Positions 1 to 8,309 of a stretch of DNA of 64,000 nt are shown one piece after another (the first letter of the stretch is position 1; each line of letters starts with the position of its first letter). This DNA is from Lachnospiraceae bacterium. GTDB taxonomy: Bacteria > Bacillota > Clostridia > Lachnospirales > Lachnospiraceae. Below the pieces are notes generated by a model. The model worked only from the letters and a program-made list of their open reading frames with translations, had not been told where the DNA came from and ran no database searches. Where the stretch lies: assembly GCA_021770785.1 (NCBI GenBank), contig JAETQH010000007.1:1-64000 (forward strand), given 5' to 3'. Both the position numbers and the translations under genes were made by a program.

Positions 1-885
1 ATATGGCAGGCTCTGGAGAAGGAACAGGATAAAGCAATACATTTTTCAGCATTCTGCGACATTATGGAGAATGGCAGCTATCCTTATTTATGCCTGCTGT
101 CAGGAAACGACAAAATGATTTTAAGGAATCTGTGCAGGCAATATCCCGATATCTCATTAAACGATGCCGTCCTTATGAAAAAAGAATTCCTATATGATAC
201 ATCCCTTCAGGATGAGCGCGTTTCCAATCAGGACGCGCTTTTTTTGAAACGTCTGAAACAGAAATTTTACAGCATACTGGATAACCGCCACTACGCCACT
301 CTGCATTACCGTATTAGACAGGGTATGCGTTTGTATGCCATTCCTAACCACAGGCTGGCAGATAACATACCTTTTCTTTTTCAGCAAGAATATCGTCTAC
401 AGCTATGGTTTCCACAAATCCTGTTCCATATGGGACTGCAGAACTTAGAGGCATGGAAATACAATCCCTCCCAGTACCTGTCTGATACAGGGGAGCTTCG
501 GTTCTTTTTTTATAACACTTTTGAAAATACGGATTCTTCCCAATCCGTAATCATATTCGAGGATATTGTGCACGACCTTGGCGGACGCGAACGTGTCCGC
601 TTTTTTTTGCGGAAACACCGGAAAGCACTGGACTGCCTGCTCATATTGCTGGTTTCAGACCGAAAGGATGCAGTCCAGTTTATGTCTGAGCTGTCCAATA
701 TCCTTCAGAAGCCGGAAAATGCCTGTGTGCATATCTGTTTTTTGGACAAAAAGGCAGACCTGTATCAGACACCTGCCATGCAGAGCGCATATTTTAAAAA
801 AGAAAACCTTTGGCTGCCCGCCATGATTGATTTTGACGACTTTACCGGGCAGTTATCTCTTACAGAAAGGAGTGATCTATATTGA
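1..885 (+). CDS. Unrecognised protein, 5'-partial, upstream partner of the coupling protein
   Basis: The frame is open from base 1, so the gene begins before the window; an internal ATG lies at 64, but the preceding codons (…WQALEKEQDKAIHF…) also read as protein. At least 294 residues are present. I do not recognise the family: no P-loop, membrane segment or signal is evident. The middle has a stretch rich in aromatic residues, and the C-terminal half (VIIFEDIVHDLGG, then LDCLLILLVSD) resembles a Rossmann-like strand/helix alternation. Its stop codon overlaps the TTG start of the coupling-protein gene by three bases (883-885), so the two are probably translationally coupled and the product probably serves conjugation or DNA transfer. 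That role is inferred from position only. Confidence 0.7.
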   Translation: MWQALEKEQDKAIHFSAFCDIMENGSYPYLCLLSGNDKMILRNLCRQYPDISLNDAVLMKKEFLYDTSLQDERVSNQDALFLKRLKQKFYSILDNRHYATLHYRIRQGMRLYAIPNHRLADNIPFLFQQEYRLQLWFPQILFHMGLQNLEAWKYNPSQYLSDTGELRFFFYNTFENTDSSQSVIIFEDIVHDLGGRERVRFFLRKHRKALDCLLILLVSDRKDAVQFMSELSNILQKPENACVHICFLDKKADLYQTPAMQSAYFKKENLWLPAMIDFDDFTGQLSLTERSDLY

Positions 886-3308
886 GTAAAACGTCTTTCC
901 TTACAAGTTACTTTCAAAGTATCAGAGAACAGGCCGCGGAAAATTTAAAGGGAAACCGCGCTATGCTGCCCGTTAATGCCGGATACCTGATCTTATTCCT
1001 GCATATGCTGCATTTTATTTTCAGATTTCTCGTTTCCCTTTACCGACTTGATTACAGCTTTATCCCCCTGCACCCTGTATACCTTGTATTCTGGATAGTC
1101 GCTCCAATACTGCTTTATCTCTATGGCACAAAGTATTCTTTTTATAACTTCCATCAGATAAAGCTGCTCTGCCTGGGAAGCATACTATCCTCCGTTTTCC
1201 TGATTTTGCTCTCACTGATTTACTGCGGATTGTCCCGTATTTTTCTCCCGGCAATCCTGCGCCTTCCCGTGGATGAGGCTTTTACAAAAAATATGGTATT
1301 ACTGCTTGGACGTATAGTAACGCAGCTGCCCCTTATCCCTATCGGCCTCCTCTTATCAAAGGGAGTCTTTTTTGCACTCCGGGATCCTGCGTGCCGCAAA
1401 AAAGTACTGGCATATAAGATAACACATTCCATAGAACCGGAATCCCAGAAAAAAAATGAGATTTCGTATAACATGAATATTGTCCGTGACATAAACACCG
1501 GAAAAAACATTACTATATATGCAAAAGACCGTTTCCTGCACACGCTGATTGACGGGACCTCCGGTACAGGAAAAACGTCCTCCACAATTCTTCCAGCTAT
1601 CCGTGACGACTTAAATATGCGGTGCAAAGCAGAGGATATGCAGAAATTCCATGTAAAGCAGCTGGAATCCGCCGGTCTTATCGCATACTCCCCTCCCGCC
1701 AATACACGAAGTTTTTCCGTCAACGACTGCATTCCTATTGTAAAACAGCCGGAAAGTATATCACCTGCAGACATTGACCACAAACTTAAGGATATACAGG
1801 CGGAGCTGGAAAATATCCGCCTTAATTATCCCATATGCGGACTTACCGTTCTTGCTCCGGACGATTCCTTAACGGACGATGTATGCCGCCTGTGCGATGT
1901 GCGCGGCATTCCATACAACCGGATAGATGCAGTCCGCGATACAGACGGAAAGCACAAAAAGAACACTATCGGACTAAACCCGTTTTACATCCCTACCCAT
2001 ATGGAAGATGAGGCAAAAAACCAGATGATCGTAAAGAGAGCCGTCATTTTTTCCGATGTCATGCAGGCAATAACGGACTTAAAGGGAAAAGCAGACTCTT
2101 ACTTTACCGGTCTGAACCGCCAGATGATTGCCAATCTTGCCATTCTGGTGATGGCAACCGTACCCATATTGCGAAAACGCCAGGCCACGCCTACAGACTT
2201 ACAGGCAATCATCAATAATTTTAATTTACTTACGGAGTACGTTGATAAACTGGAAGAACTGGACCAGAGCACAAAACAGTACGCCTTTATTATCCAATAC
2301 ATACGTGAAGATCTGCTCGGAAAAGGCAGGGATAAAATGGAGGATCAAAGCCGCGGTACCCGTAACATTATCAATGAGTTCCTGCTGATGCCTGCCAACA
2401 GGGAGATTTTCTGTTCGCAGAACAGCATTGATTTTGACCGGGCATTAGCCAATGGCGAAGTTACGGTATGTAACTACAACCTTGCCAGCGGCGACACCGA
2501 TGCCGTTGCATTCGGACTGTTCTTTCTGCTTTCCTTCAACAATGCAGTGTTATCCCGCCCGGGAACGGAATTTACGCGCGTCCCTCACTTTTTCTATGTA
2601 GACGAGCTTCCCGTGCTGATCCATCCTTCACTAGAAAAAAACTTCTCATTATTCCGTAAGTTCCGGGTCGCAATGACTGTTGCAATCCAGACATTGGATC
2701 AGATGGAAAAGAACGAAATCACCAAATATTTGAAAGGCGTCATTCTTGGGTGCGCCCATATCATTGTATTCGGGCGGTCTTCCCTTTCTGATATGGAAAT
2801 TTTCTCTGCTTTGGCAGGCGTGCATGATGTGGCAGAAGTACAGCAGTCAACAACAGAAACTGCCATCACTGACAGTTCTCCGCATTATTCATTTTCCAGC
2901 CGGGAAATGATAACACAGAAGAATTTCCTTGAGGAAATTGATATCAGAATGAAGGATTTTCAGGAAGTTACCTTCTTTACAACCAGAAACGGGCGTCCTC
3001 TTCCCGCTTTACAGGGAATTGTGGAATTCCTAAAACCCACAGACTGGGAGAACATAAAGAGAAACAACATCGCCTTTTATCCGGTTACTGTCAATACGGA
3101 CAGCCCTATTCCGGATGATTTGGATATTCCTGATGACATCATACCCTCCCAGGAGCAGGAAACAAACTACAGCTTCCTTCCTGGAACGCCATTAAGCTAT
3201 TTTCAGAGCGCAGTCAAAAAGCCCATATCGAACAACTCAGGGAATACAGACCAAACACCCCCAAATTCACTGCCTGACGGCAGCGAAAATATTGATGATA
3301 TTCTATAA
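882..3308 (+). CDS. Type IV coupling protein, VirD4/TraG-like ATPase
   Basis: This is the ATPase that would bring the relaxase-bound plasmid strand to the secretion channel at the inner membrane. The N-terminal ~190 residues contain about four hydrophobic segments. A Walker A motif (DGTSGTGKTSST) lies near residues 222-233 and a Walker B-type segment (FFYVDELPVLI) near 571. The tail after ~740 is low-complexity and Pro/Ser/Asn-rich. At 808 residues it is long for a VirD4-type protein because of the multi-TM N-terminus and the tail. The start is TTG at 882, supported by a GAAAGGAG site about 9 bases upstream and by overlap with the preceding stop. The secretion channel genes are 32 kb away (35.3-48.8 kb); no relaxase was found between them. 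Confidence 0.88.
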   Translation: MSKTSFLTSYFQSIREQAAENLKGNRAMLPVNAGYLILFLHMLHFIFRFLVSLYRLDYSFIPLHPVYLVFWIVAPILLYLYGTKYSFYNFHQIKLLCLGSILSSVFLILLSLIYCGLSRIFLPAILRLPVDEAFTKNMVLLLGRIVTQLPLIPIGLLLSKGVFFALRDPACRKKVLAYKITHSIEPESQKKNEISYNMNIVRDINTGKNITIYAKDRFLHTLIDGTSGTGKTSSTILPAIRDDLNMRCKAEDMQKFHVKQLESAGLIAYSPPANTRSFSVNDCIPIVKQPESISPADIDHKLKDIQAELENIRLNYPICGLTVLAPDDSLTDDVCRLCDVRGIPYNRIDAVRDTDGKHKKNTIGLNPFYIPTHMEDEAKNQMIVKRAVIFSDVMQAITDLKGKADSYFTGLNRQMIANLAILVMATVPILRKRQATPTDLQAIINNFNLLTEYVDKLEELDQSTKQYAFIIQYIREDLLGKGRDKMEDQSRGTRNIINEFLLMPANREIFCSQNSIDFDRALANGEVTVCNYNLASGDTDAVAFGLFFLLSFNNAVLSRPGTEFTRVPHFFYVDELPVLIHPSLEKNFSLFRKFRVAMTVAIQTLDQMEKNEITKYLKGVILGCAHIIVFGRSSLSDMEIFSALAGVHDVAEVQQSTTETAITDSSPHYSFSSREMITQKNFLEEIDIRMKDFQEVTFFTTRNGRPLPALQGIVEFLKPTDWENIKRNNIAFYPVTVNTDSPIPDDLDIPDDIIPSQEQETNYSFLPGTPLSYFQSAVKKPISNNSGNTDQTPPNSLPDGSENIDDIL

Positions 3309-3324
3309 AATATAAGGAGGACTT

Positions 3325-4284
3325 ATGAACTATAAAGAAATAGCAGAAACGGAACCTTTTACTGCAAAAACCCCTTTCCATATGAACCCCGGGTGGGAAC
3401 TTTTGCTCGAAAACAGCAATAAAAACTGCAGCCACTCTGAAATCGAACTTTTGCTGCAAAAGCGGATTATCAATCTTATCGACATTGAAATAATGAAGAT
3501 TTTGGCCCACTATCCATACACAAACAGCAATAATATAGCATTCCTGCTTAACCACACGCTGCATCAGGGCTATCAGAAACCATCCTACCTAAGCAACCTG
3601 AATAAACTAAAAAAAGCCGGAATTATTCTTCGATATGCCTTTACAGACACCGCGAAACAAACAGACGGAGTATTGGCTACTGCCTCTCCGCTCCGTCTGT
3701 ACTGTTTATCCCAGGCAGCGTATACATATATGGCCTCCATCACCCCGGACTGCCATCAGGCAGCTACTGCATCCATTTCCACTGTCCGCAAGCTGGAGCT
3801 TGCATCATTAAACCAGTTCCTGATACGGTTCCAGCAGCAATATAGCACCTATATCGCCTCATTGCAATACTTAAAAAGCACAAAAATCGGCTCTACCCCT
3901 TTTACCATTGATGCCGTCCTTTGCTGCAATGCAACACATCCTGTTTTCAAGGGGAATGAGCATATATGGCTTTTTGTGTTCTCCTGCAGGGAGTATGGAA
4001 ACTGGATAAAAAACAACCTTACCCGGCTTAAAATGCTGCACATCTGGATCCAAAGGCACTCTGATGAATACCTTGCGCCATTCGTTATCTACCTGACAGA
4101 AAACCTGTCAATGGCGCTGACGTTATACTCTCACATACAGAACGTGCCACTATTAGAAAGCTTTCCCGTATATTTTTGTCCGGACAGCCTGCTGATCTCT
4201 TCCCCTCCTCTCGATTCAATATATTCATGCGAACTAGAAGAGGACGGACATTTAACGGCAATACGGCATTCTATCTCATTTTAA
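3325..4284 (+). CDS. Winged-helix protein, replication-relaxation-like
   Basis: 319 residues, starting at an ATG with an AAGGAGG site. Residues ~45-135 look like a winged helix: LIDIEIMKILAHYPY, a recognition-helix region around LSNLNKLKKAGIILRY, then a wing ending in LRLYCLSQAAYTYMA. This layout matches the replication-relaxation/MobC-type winged-helix proteins found next to coupling proteins in Gram-positive conjugative elements. It also matches the N-terminal half of the protein at 47752-48768, so the two may be distant paralogues. The gene follows the coupling-protein gene by 16 bases and is probably in the same operon; the hairpin at 4289-4319 closes the unit. A DNA-binding or transfer-control role is inferred. 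Confidence 0.55.
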   Translation: MNYKEIAETEPFTAKTPFHMNPGWELLLENSNKNCSHSEIELLLQKRIINLIDIEIMKILAHYPYTNSNNIAFLLNHTLHQGYQKPSYLSNLNKLKKAGIILRYAFTDTAKQTDGVLATASPLRLYCLSQAAYTYMASITPDCHQAATASISTVRKLELASLNQFLIRFQQQYSTYIASLQYLKSTKIGSTPFTIDAVLCCNATHPVFKGNEHIWLFVFSCREYGNWIKNNLTRLKMLHIWIQRHSDEYLAPFVIYLTENLSMALTLYSHIQNVPLLESFPVYFCPDSLLISSPPLDSIYSCELEEDGHLTAIRHSISF

Positions 4285-4288
4285 ACAA

Positions 4289-4319
4289 TAGCCTCTTTCA
4301 TAATTTTTGAAAGAGGCTA
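4289..4319. terminator. Hairpin at the end of the coupling-protein operon
   Basis: A perfect 12-bp stem (TAGCCTCTTTCA at 4289-4300, TGAAAGAGGCTA at 4308-4319) with a 7-base loop lies between convergent genes. No long T run follows on either strand, so termination efficiency is uncertain. Confidence 0.6.
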
Positions 4320-4350
4320 AATCTTCTTATAATCTTTAAAAACACATGCC

Positions 4351-5196
4351 TTATACCATAACTTCACTCATAATACTTTGAATTGTATTACAGACTTCCT
4401 CAAAAGAAATATCACTGGCATAATCAAAATTATTTTGGTATTTTTTCCAAAGACTCTGCATTTGATGACTAGCTCTGATTTCTTCGATAATATCCATAAA
4501 ATTCTGCATCACATGACCGCTTCCTCGCTTTTTAGTCGTCCGTTCCAATGCCTGTCTTAAAATATCTTTATCACATTCTGTACCACGCAGAACATAAATA
4601 ATATGTATATCATAAAAATCTCTTGGGCGCGTATTGGCAATACTGCGTGACAGCACGGTTTCAATCTTTTCTGCCAGAACCGTCTCCAGATTATAAGCCA
4701 GAATACTAAGCGTCCGATCATCAAATAGCAGCTTAAATGTATACTCAATTTCTCTAGGAGTAATAATATCTCCCGTCGTAACATCAACCGTAAGAGGTAC
4801 GCTGATTGGAGAATAGATTGCTTTAAGGGAAACACGTATCCCTGGATAATCATCTGTTTCTCGTATGTCCGAAATATTCTCTATCGAAAATTTTACATCA
4901 TCTTCTACTTCAACCATACATATCTCTGCAAAAATCGTCCGAATGGATTCATGGGTTAGCGTAAAACCTTTTATTGTCGTATCCAAATCCATAGTTGTCC
5001 GTGTATCCAGTCCAACGATTGCGGAAATCAAGAAACCGCCTTTCAATATAAAATTCTTTTTGTATGGGGAAAGGGAAATTCTTTCCAGCAAGCGTTCCAA
5101 CATATAATTCTGCATGACAAGTTGGGCCGAGATATTTTTCTCAGCCGCCTTTTTCTTAATGAACGCTTTAAGCTGCATCGGATTTTTGGTTATCAC
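4351..5196 (-). CDS. abiEii: AbiEii-type nucleotidyltransferase toxin
   Basis: 281 residues. The N-terminal third carries the nucleotidyltransferase signature of the AbiEii/DUF1814 family: FILKGGFLISAIVGLD followed by RTTMDLDTTIKG (the G-G…D-x-D pattern). The middle has the AYNLETVLAEKIETVLSR and NTRPRDFYDIHII segments typical of the family. AbiEii proteins are toxins of type IV toxin-antitoxin systems; they cause phage abortive infection and stabilise plasmids. The start is GTG at 5196, overlapping the antitoxin stop (GTGA), with GGAGG seven bases upstream. The gene is co-transcribed with the antitoxin gene immediately upstream. Confidence 0.92.
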   Translation of the reverse strand: MITKNPMQLKAFIKKKAAEKNISAQLVMQNYMLERLLERISLSPYKKNFILKGGFLISAIVGLDTRTTMDLDTTIKGFTLTHESIRTIFAEICMVEVEDDVKFSIENISDIRETDDYPGIRVSLKAIYSPISVPLTVDVTTGDIITPREIEYTFKLLFDDRTLSILAYNLETVLAEKIETVLSRSIANTRPRDFYDIHIIYVLRGTECDKDILRQALERTTKKRGSGHVMQNFMDIIEEIRASHQMQSLWKKYQNNFDYASDISFEEVCNTIQSIMSEVMV

Positions 5197-5786
5197 AACA
5201 ATACCTCCATATAACGCAGTATCTTGGGTCCCACACGTAACTGTTCGGCATACTTCATCAGTTTATGAATATTTTTTTCCTTAGAAGCTGCGTATCGCTT
5301 CATTGCTTCATTTACAACTTGAATATCGCTGCCACTTCCACGCACAATATCGCACAACGTCCTTTCAAGATCATATATCATGATGGGATTTCCGCTTGGT
5401 GATTTTATTTCAATAATTCCAAATGAATAATTATCTGGTATAACGCGTCTGATTATGATACTTTCCTGCTTCAGAGAAGGGGCATTATATCCTTTAGGAA
5501 ACGTCATTGTATATTTCGCCGGCGTCCTATCTGAATATCCGAGTAAATACAATGATGTATCATGGGAATAAATCCCTCGTCCATATTTACATTGAAGCAG
5601 ATAAAAGTCATCTTCCCATGTATCACTTCGTATATAGAGCCCCCGCCCATAACGATATAAATCTCCCGTCTCTACAAGCTCTTGCAACACACTTCGATGT
5701 ACCCCACATTCTGTCACCTGTTTTGCAGTAATTGTTCCGCTTGGGGAATTTTCTAATAATAAATTTATTGTATCCTTAGCCTGCAC
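5193..5786 (-). CDS. abiEi: AbiEi-type antitoxin, autoregulator
   Basis: 197 residues: N-terminal winged helix (TITAKQVTECGVHRSVLQELVETGDLYRYGRGLY), then the AbiEi core (GIYSHDTSLYLLGYSDRTPAKYTMTFPKGYN) and the C-terminal DLERTLCDIVRG segment. AbiEi counters the nucleotidyltransferase and represses its own promoter. I use GTG at 5786 because AAAGGAG lies 8 bases upstream; a GTG at 5795 directly abuts the ribosome binding site and is less likely. An inverted repeat overlaps the promoter upstream. Confidence 0.9.
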   Translation of the reverse strand: MQAKDTINLLLENSPSGTITAKQVTECGVHRSVLQELVETGDLYRYGRGLYIRSDTWEDDFYLLQCKYGRGIYSHDTSLYLLGYSDRTPAKYTMTFPKGYNAPSLKQESIIIRRVIPDNYSFGIIEIKSPSGNPIMIYDLERTLCDIVRGSGSDIQVVNEAMKRYAASKEKNIHKLMKYAEQLRVGPKILRYMEVLL

Positions 5787-5808
5787 AGCAATCACTCCTT
5801 TGACTTTT

Positions 5809-5847
5809 CACACATCAAATTATACAAAAATAATGTGTGTTTGTCAA
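5809..5847 (-). promoter_or_regulatory. abiE promoter with overlapping operator
   Basis: On the minus strand TTGACA (5842-5847) and TATAAT (5819-5824) are 17 bases apart, a consensus promoter. CACACAT (5809-5815) and ATGTGTG (5833-5839) form an inverted repeat bracketing the -10 box, as expected for AbiEi autorepression. Confidence 0.8.
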
Positions 5848-5905
5848 TCTCATTAAAACTATAAAACAATATAAGTATGAATACCGTGCACAATCGGCAA
5901 ATTGC

Positions 5906-6730
5906 CTATCCCTTCTTTTGACTTTCCTCCAATTTTTGCCTTAATTTCTCTATCTCCTTCTCATATTTCTCCCTAAGAACTTCCTGTTTTTCATCGAACT
6001 GCGCTTTTATATCAGCTTTTTCCTTCTCATGCTTTCTTTCAATATCCAGCAATTCCACCTTATGCTGATATTCTGAATCTTTTATCTGACTTTCAAGCTC
6101 CTGCACTTTTATATTAAGCTCCTTAATCTGGACATCTCTCTCCTGCATCTGCTTCGGGTATTCCTGATACTCACTTATTTTTGCCTGAAGTTCTGATACA
6201 TTCTGGCTCAAAATATCATTCAGTCTTTCCTTATCAGACAATATAGAGGCATGCTGATCCGCCTTTTCCTGCATTTCCTGTCTTAGTCTTTCTGTTTCCA
6301 TCTGTTCATTATGCAGGCTGGTCTCAATCGCCTTTTTCTCTTTTTCCGCCCCATTATACAATTCTTCATATGTCTGCTTATGCTTCCTGGCACCCTCTAA
6401 GGCTTCCTGCAGCTCGGTGATCATAGCATCCTTGGAGTCCAGAAGTTTCTGTACATCCACCCTTGCTCTGTCATCCGCTGTCGACAGTGCTTTTAGCACA
6501 TCGGCAAATTTTGCCGACAAACACCTTTGATATTTTTCAAATACATTCATATCTTCTGAAAACTGCGGATTTGCTTCCTGTATCTTTTCTCTTTCAAAGG
6601 CTGCCAACAATGCATTCAGTGCAGCATCCTGATTTGAAAACGCCTTCGCTGCCTCCCGAAACCTATCCGCAGTTTCCTGCTCTATGCGAAACGGCGTTGG
6701 AGCCTTTGCTTTTTTCTCAGTACCTGACAT
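5906..6730 (-). CDS. Ribbon-helix-helix plus coiled-coil protein, KfrA/partition-accessory-like
   Basis: 274 residues. Residues ~13-48 (TPFRIEQETADRFREAAKAF, then DAALNALLAAFE) fit a short ribbon-helix-helix DNA-binding domain. From about residue 85 to the end it is one long charged coiled coil rich in E, K and Q. A DNA-binding head with a coiled-coil tail is the architecture of KfrA-type plasmid proteins, though KfrA uses a different head, so this is analogy and not family assignment. It starts at an ATG with AGGAGG. It is divergent from the gene at 6990, and the shared spacer holds repeated GTAATACATTA elements at both promoters, so autoregulation and control of the neighbour are likely. 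Confidence 0.7.
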   Translation of the reverse strand: MSGTEKKAKAPTPFRIEQETADRFREAAKAFSNQDAALNALLAAFEREKIQEANPQFSEDMNVFEKYQRCLSAKFADVLKALSTADDRARVDVQKLLDSKDAMITELQEALEGARKHKQTYEELYNGAEKEKKAIETSLHNEQMETERLRQEMQEKADQHASILSDKERLNDILSQNVSELQAKISEYQEYPKQMQERDVQIKELNIKVQELESQIKDSEYQHKVELLDIERKHEKEKADIKAQFDEKQEVLREKYEKEIEKLRQKLEESQKKG

Positions 6731-6760
6731 GCCTATATCCTCCTAGACTCTTTTTCTTTT

Positions 6761-6788
6761 ATTATACACCATTCTTGCTCTTTTTCAA
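6761..6788 (-). promoter_or_regulatory. Promoter of the coiled-coil gene
   Basis: Minus strand TTGAAA (6783-6788), 16 bases, TATAAT (6761-6766). The first operator-like repeat lies 2 bases upstream of the -35 box. Confidence 0.7.
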
Positions 6789-6790
6789 TA

Positions 6791-6924
6791 TGTAATACAT
6801 TACATAGTTTTTTAGTAAAAAATTTTTTATCTGTATCACAAAAATGTGTAATACATTATAGTGTATTACATTATTTTTTCTTGTATATTCACTGTTTTTT
6901 AATTTTTATGCGTAATACATTATA
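6791..6924. repeat. GTAATACATTA operator-like repeats
   Basis: TGTAATACATTACA at 6791-6804, an inverted pair TAATACA / TGTATTA at 6849-6868, and CGTAATACATTATA at 6911-6924 share the core GTAATACATTA. The outer copies abut the -35 boxes of the two divergent promoters, the geometry expected of operators for the ribbon-helix-helix protein encoded alongside. Confidence 0.65.
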
Positions 6925-6953
6925 TTGATTTTTTGAAATATTTGTTATATAAT
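6925..6953 (+). promoter_or_regulatory. Promoter of the gene at 6990
   Basis: TTGATT (6925-6930), 17 bases, TATAAT (6948-6953). The repeat at 6911-6924 touches the -35 box. Confidence 0.75.
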
Positions 6954-6989
6954 TTAATCAAAGAAAAGTATTACAAAGGCGGTGATTAT

Positions 6990-7325
6990 ATGGCAGCTCC
7001 CCAATTCCTATACGCCGAATATTTAAGGCTATTAGAACGTGTAATTCTCAATAAGTCCGGGTTTTACCACTGCAAACCGGAGACCCTATGTGTACTGCGC
7101 CAAATTCTATACACAGAATATCCGTATCAAGAAGATGACATAGAGTACCTAATGGACATGACAAACTACTACATACGCAAATCAGGATACATTGGCAGAA
7201 AATCACGTTTCCCAATCAGCAAGTATCTTGACGCAATCAGCAAGGATGAGTTCTATATAAGCTCATTTGCAACGCCCGAACAGTTCCCTATGCCGTTACA
7301 AAAAAAGGATACCGAAGTCTCATAA
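6990..7325 (+). CDS. Small unrecognised protein, divergent to the coiled-coil gene
   Basis: 111 residues starting at the ATG at 6990, which has a purine-rich AAGGCGGTGAT upstream; the longer frame from 6933 lacks a ribosome binding site and overlaps the promoter. No family recognised. It is a basic, Tyr-rich, probably all-alpha protein (YAEYLRLLERVILNKSG…YLMDMTNYYIRKSGYIGRKS). Position between the operator array and parBA suggests a plasmid-maintenance role. The terminator overlaps its stop codon. Confidence 0.6.
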   Translation: MAAPQFLYAEYLRLLERVILNKSGFYHCKPETLCVLRQILYTEYPYQEDDIEYLMDMTNYYIRKSGYIGRKSRFPISKYLDAISKDEFYISSFATPEQFPMPLQKKDTEVS

Positions 7326-7340
7326 CTCCGGTATCCTTTT
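7303..7340. terminator. Terminator between convergent genes
   Basis: AAAAGGATACCG (7303-7314) pairs perfectly with CGGTATCCTTTT (7329-7340). The A and T flanks allow termination from both sides, serving the small gene and the convergent parB. Confidence 0.85.
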
Positions 7341-7364
7341 ACCAATTCTACTAATTTTTTTATT

Positions 7365-8309
7365 TTATTTTCCAACCTTTATCAACCACTCTTCAAGCAT
7401 TCCCCTGAATTCCTCTACACGGTCTGCAGGAATCTCTACAGTCAGCTTCTTAATACCCTGTGCTTCCGCATTAAATACGTTTGCGATAGCATCCCGGTTC
7501 ATATTCTTTTTTAGTGCATTCACCTTTGCCTCTGTTATCCGATCCTTGAAATTTTCATATATCCACTGCTGGGTGTCTCCATCAAAGTATGTAAACTTTA
7601 ATATCGCTTTTCTCTTCAGTTTCCCATCATAGTACAGTTCCTGTAATGGTGCATAGACGTTCTCACTGATCGACAGGTTTTCATAAATTGCCGTTTTCTT
7701 GATACCCAGCTCCTTTGCAAGCTGATCTATCCTTTCGCCTTTGCTGTACCGCCTTCTTTTGTAAACATCCATTCTCGATTTGATAATTTCTATTTTCACT
7801 TTCTGCGGAAGTTTTGAAAAGTCCCGGTAAAGGTTTGTATCATCTATAATTCCTCTAGCCTGTTCCTCACTCAGTTCGTCCGCCGCATATACGATGCAGG
7901 CCGGATAGCGATACTTTTCCTCCTCAAACCCCGGTTCCTCACGGCATTCCTGTATGATTTCACAGCTGATATCACGCCTGTTATGTCCGGCCAGTATCAT
8001 ATATTTACCGTCTGATCTTTCCCACAAAATAGGAGGATCCTCGATACCTTTTTCATAAATCGACATCTTTAGTTCAAGATATTTCTCTACCTGGTTATCT
8101 TTCAATCTCGGATATTTATTCCATTCTTCCGGAGCATCCACCATTTTATAAACGTCAACATGAGTTAACTTCTTTTTTCCCTTTTCCGCAATCTCACCCA
8201 GGCCTATTTTTTCCATCGTCTTTGAAACATCCTGTGTAGCGGATTGTGCATTTGCGGATACCTGCCTTAAGAATGCGGCATTATCTACACTACCTTTTTT
8301 GCCAGCCAT
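7365..8309 (-). CDS. parB: ParB-like plasmid partition protein
   Basis: 314 residues. The ParB/Srx-type N-terminal domain spans ~55-150 and includes the ILAGHNRRDISCEI segment (the GHNRR form of the ParB box). It is followed by a KorB/HTH region (GERIDQLAKELGIKKTAIYENLSIS, ~185-210) and a C-terminal part that may dimerise. ParB binds parS centromere sites and spreads as a CTP-dependent clamp in characterised homologues. It starts one base after the parA stop (TAA-ATG on the minus strand). The palindromes upstream of parA at 9451-9605 are the best parS candidates. Confidence 0.92.
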   Translation of the reverse strand: MAGKKGSVDNAAFLRQVSANAQSATQDVSKTMEKIGLGEIAEKGKKKLTHVDVYKMVDAPEEWNKYPRLKDNQVEKYLELKMSIYEKGIEDPPILWERSDGKYMILAGHNRRDISCEIIQECREEPGFEEEKYRYPACIVYAADELSEEQARGIIDDTNLYRDFSKLPQKVKIEIIKSRMDVYKRRRYSKGERIDQLAKELGIKKTAIYENLSISENVYAPLQELYYDGKLKRKAILKFTYFDGDTQQWIYENFKDRITEAKVNALKKNMNRDAIANVFNAEAQGIKKLTVEIPADRVEEFRGMLEEWLIKVGK

